The translations under genes were made by a program, and so were the position numbers. The notes beneath the pieces are model-generated. The model saw only the letters and a program-made list of their open reading frames with translations, had not been told where the DNA came from and did not search any database. Positions 5,325-5,597 of a stretch of DNA of 5,597 bases are shown one piece after another. Source of the DNA: an uncultured Bacteroidota bacterium (GTDB lineage: Bacteria; Bacteroidota; Bacteroidia; Bacteroidales; P3); contig URCX01000125.1 in assembly GCA_900546465.1 (NCBI GenBank), forward strand, positions 1 to 5,597, in the 5' to 3' direction. Numbering within the stretch: the first letter of the stretch is position 1; each line of letters begins with the position of its first letter.

Positions 5325-5597
5325 TTATCTTCTTATGTCTCTCGCAACACGAAATCCTGTGCCGATGCCAATGCTTTCGTCTCCACAGCCTCGGCGATGC
5401 GTATTCATCATAACCTTGTGATCGAAATTGAAACAGCCCCCTCGGTTGCATTTTCCCAAGCCCTCTTTCGGTCCTTTGGGATTATCTTTCGGGCTTTCCT
5501 GATAATAATAAATTCCATAGTTATCACTGCACCATTCCCATGCGTTTCCGCTCATGTCATAAAGTACGTAGCCGTTCGGTTTCTTTCTTTTTACTTC
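5325..5597 (-). CDS. C-terminal fragment of a formylglycine-generating-enzyme-like (SUMF1-fold) protein
   Basis: The frame is open from the right window edge to TAA at 5327-5325, so 90 C-terminal residues are visible and the start lies outside. The sequence shows the hallmark closing region of the FGE-sulfatase (SUMF1) fold: KPNGYVLYDMSGNAWEWCSD, then NPKGPKEG, NRGGCF and the final GTGFRVARD. An internal ATG at 5555-5553 belongs to the 'DMSGNAWEW' motif and is not the real start. In true formylglycine-generating enzymes two cysteines lie shortly after the RGGS motif; here the comparable stretch is FNFDHKVMMNTHRRGC, without that pair, so sulfatase activation is unlikely. Related Bacteroidetes proteins with this fold include lipoproteins and GldK/PorK of the type IX secretion apparatus. 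The visible part is too short to choose between them. Confidence 0.85.
   Translation of the reverse strand, partial: EVKRKKPNGYVLYDMSGNAWEWCSDNYGIYYYQESPKDNPKGPKEGLGKCNRGGCFNFDHKVMMNTHRRGCGDESIGIGTGFRVARDIRR

Overview
The window looks like chromosome from a member of the Bacteroidota, most likely Bacteroidales. Four things point there. The YebC-family protein opens with the Bacteroidetes-style N terminus MGRAFEYRK...KRWGNMA. At least one promoter matches the Bacteroidetes sigma-ABfr consensus (TTTG, about 19 bp, TAnnTTTG), and a second has an exact -7 element. No clear Shine-Dalgarno sequences precede the genes. The gene content is dominated by exported beta-barrel or periplasmic proteins of Bacteroidetes-typical families. 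No mobile element, tRNA, rRNA or CRISPR array was seen.

Layout, left to right. (1) 2-289, + strand: the C-terminal end of an outer-membrane beta-barrel protein (TonB-receptor-like / OMP_b-brl type), cut by the window edge. (2) 290-371: a strong bulged hairpin between convergent genes, probably a shared terminator. (3) 372-1841, - strand: an exported DUF3943-family protein. (4) 1842-2141: a 300-bp gene-free region with two perfect palindromes and a terminator that has two alternative pairings. (5) 2142-3407 and 3462-4343, - strand: a probable two-gene operon, transcribed from 4343 leftward. Its first gene encodes a periplasmic protein with a PsbP/DcrB-like domain and an extremely lysine-rich C-terminal helix. 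Its second encodes an unrecognised outer-membrane barrel protein. (6) 4344-4536: a divergent promoter region. It holds a full-consensus promoter for the leftward operon, a perfect 12-bp tandem duplication filling that operon's leader, and a -7 element for the rightward gene. (7) 4537-5247, + strand: a YebC/PmpR/TACO1-family protein, followed by a good intrinsic terminator. (8) 5325-5597, - strand: the C-terminal end of a formylglycine-generating-enzyme-like (SUMF1-fold) protein that lacks the catalytic cysteine pair, cut by the window edge.

Functionally, this is mostly housekeeping and envelope material. The most interesting element is the leftward pair, a Lys-rich periplasmic protein plus an outer-membrane barrel, driven by a clean promoter with a duplicated leader. 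It could be a small, uncharacterised envelope module, but nothing in the sequence fixes its job. No defence, mobile or biosynthetic system is evident.
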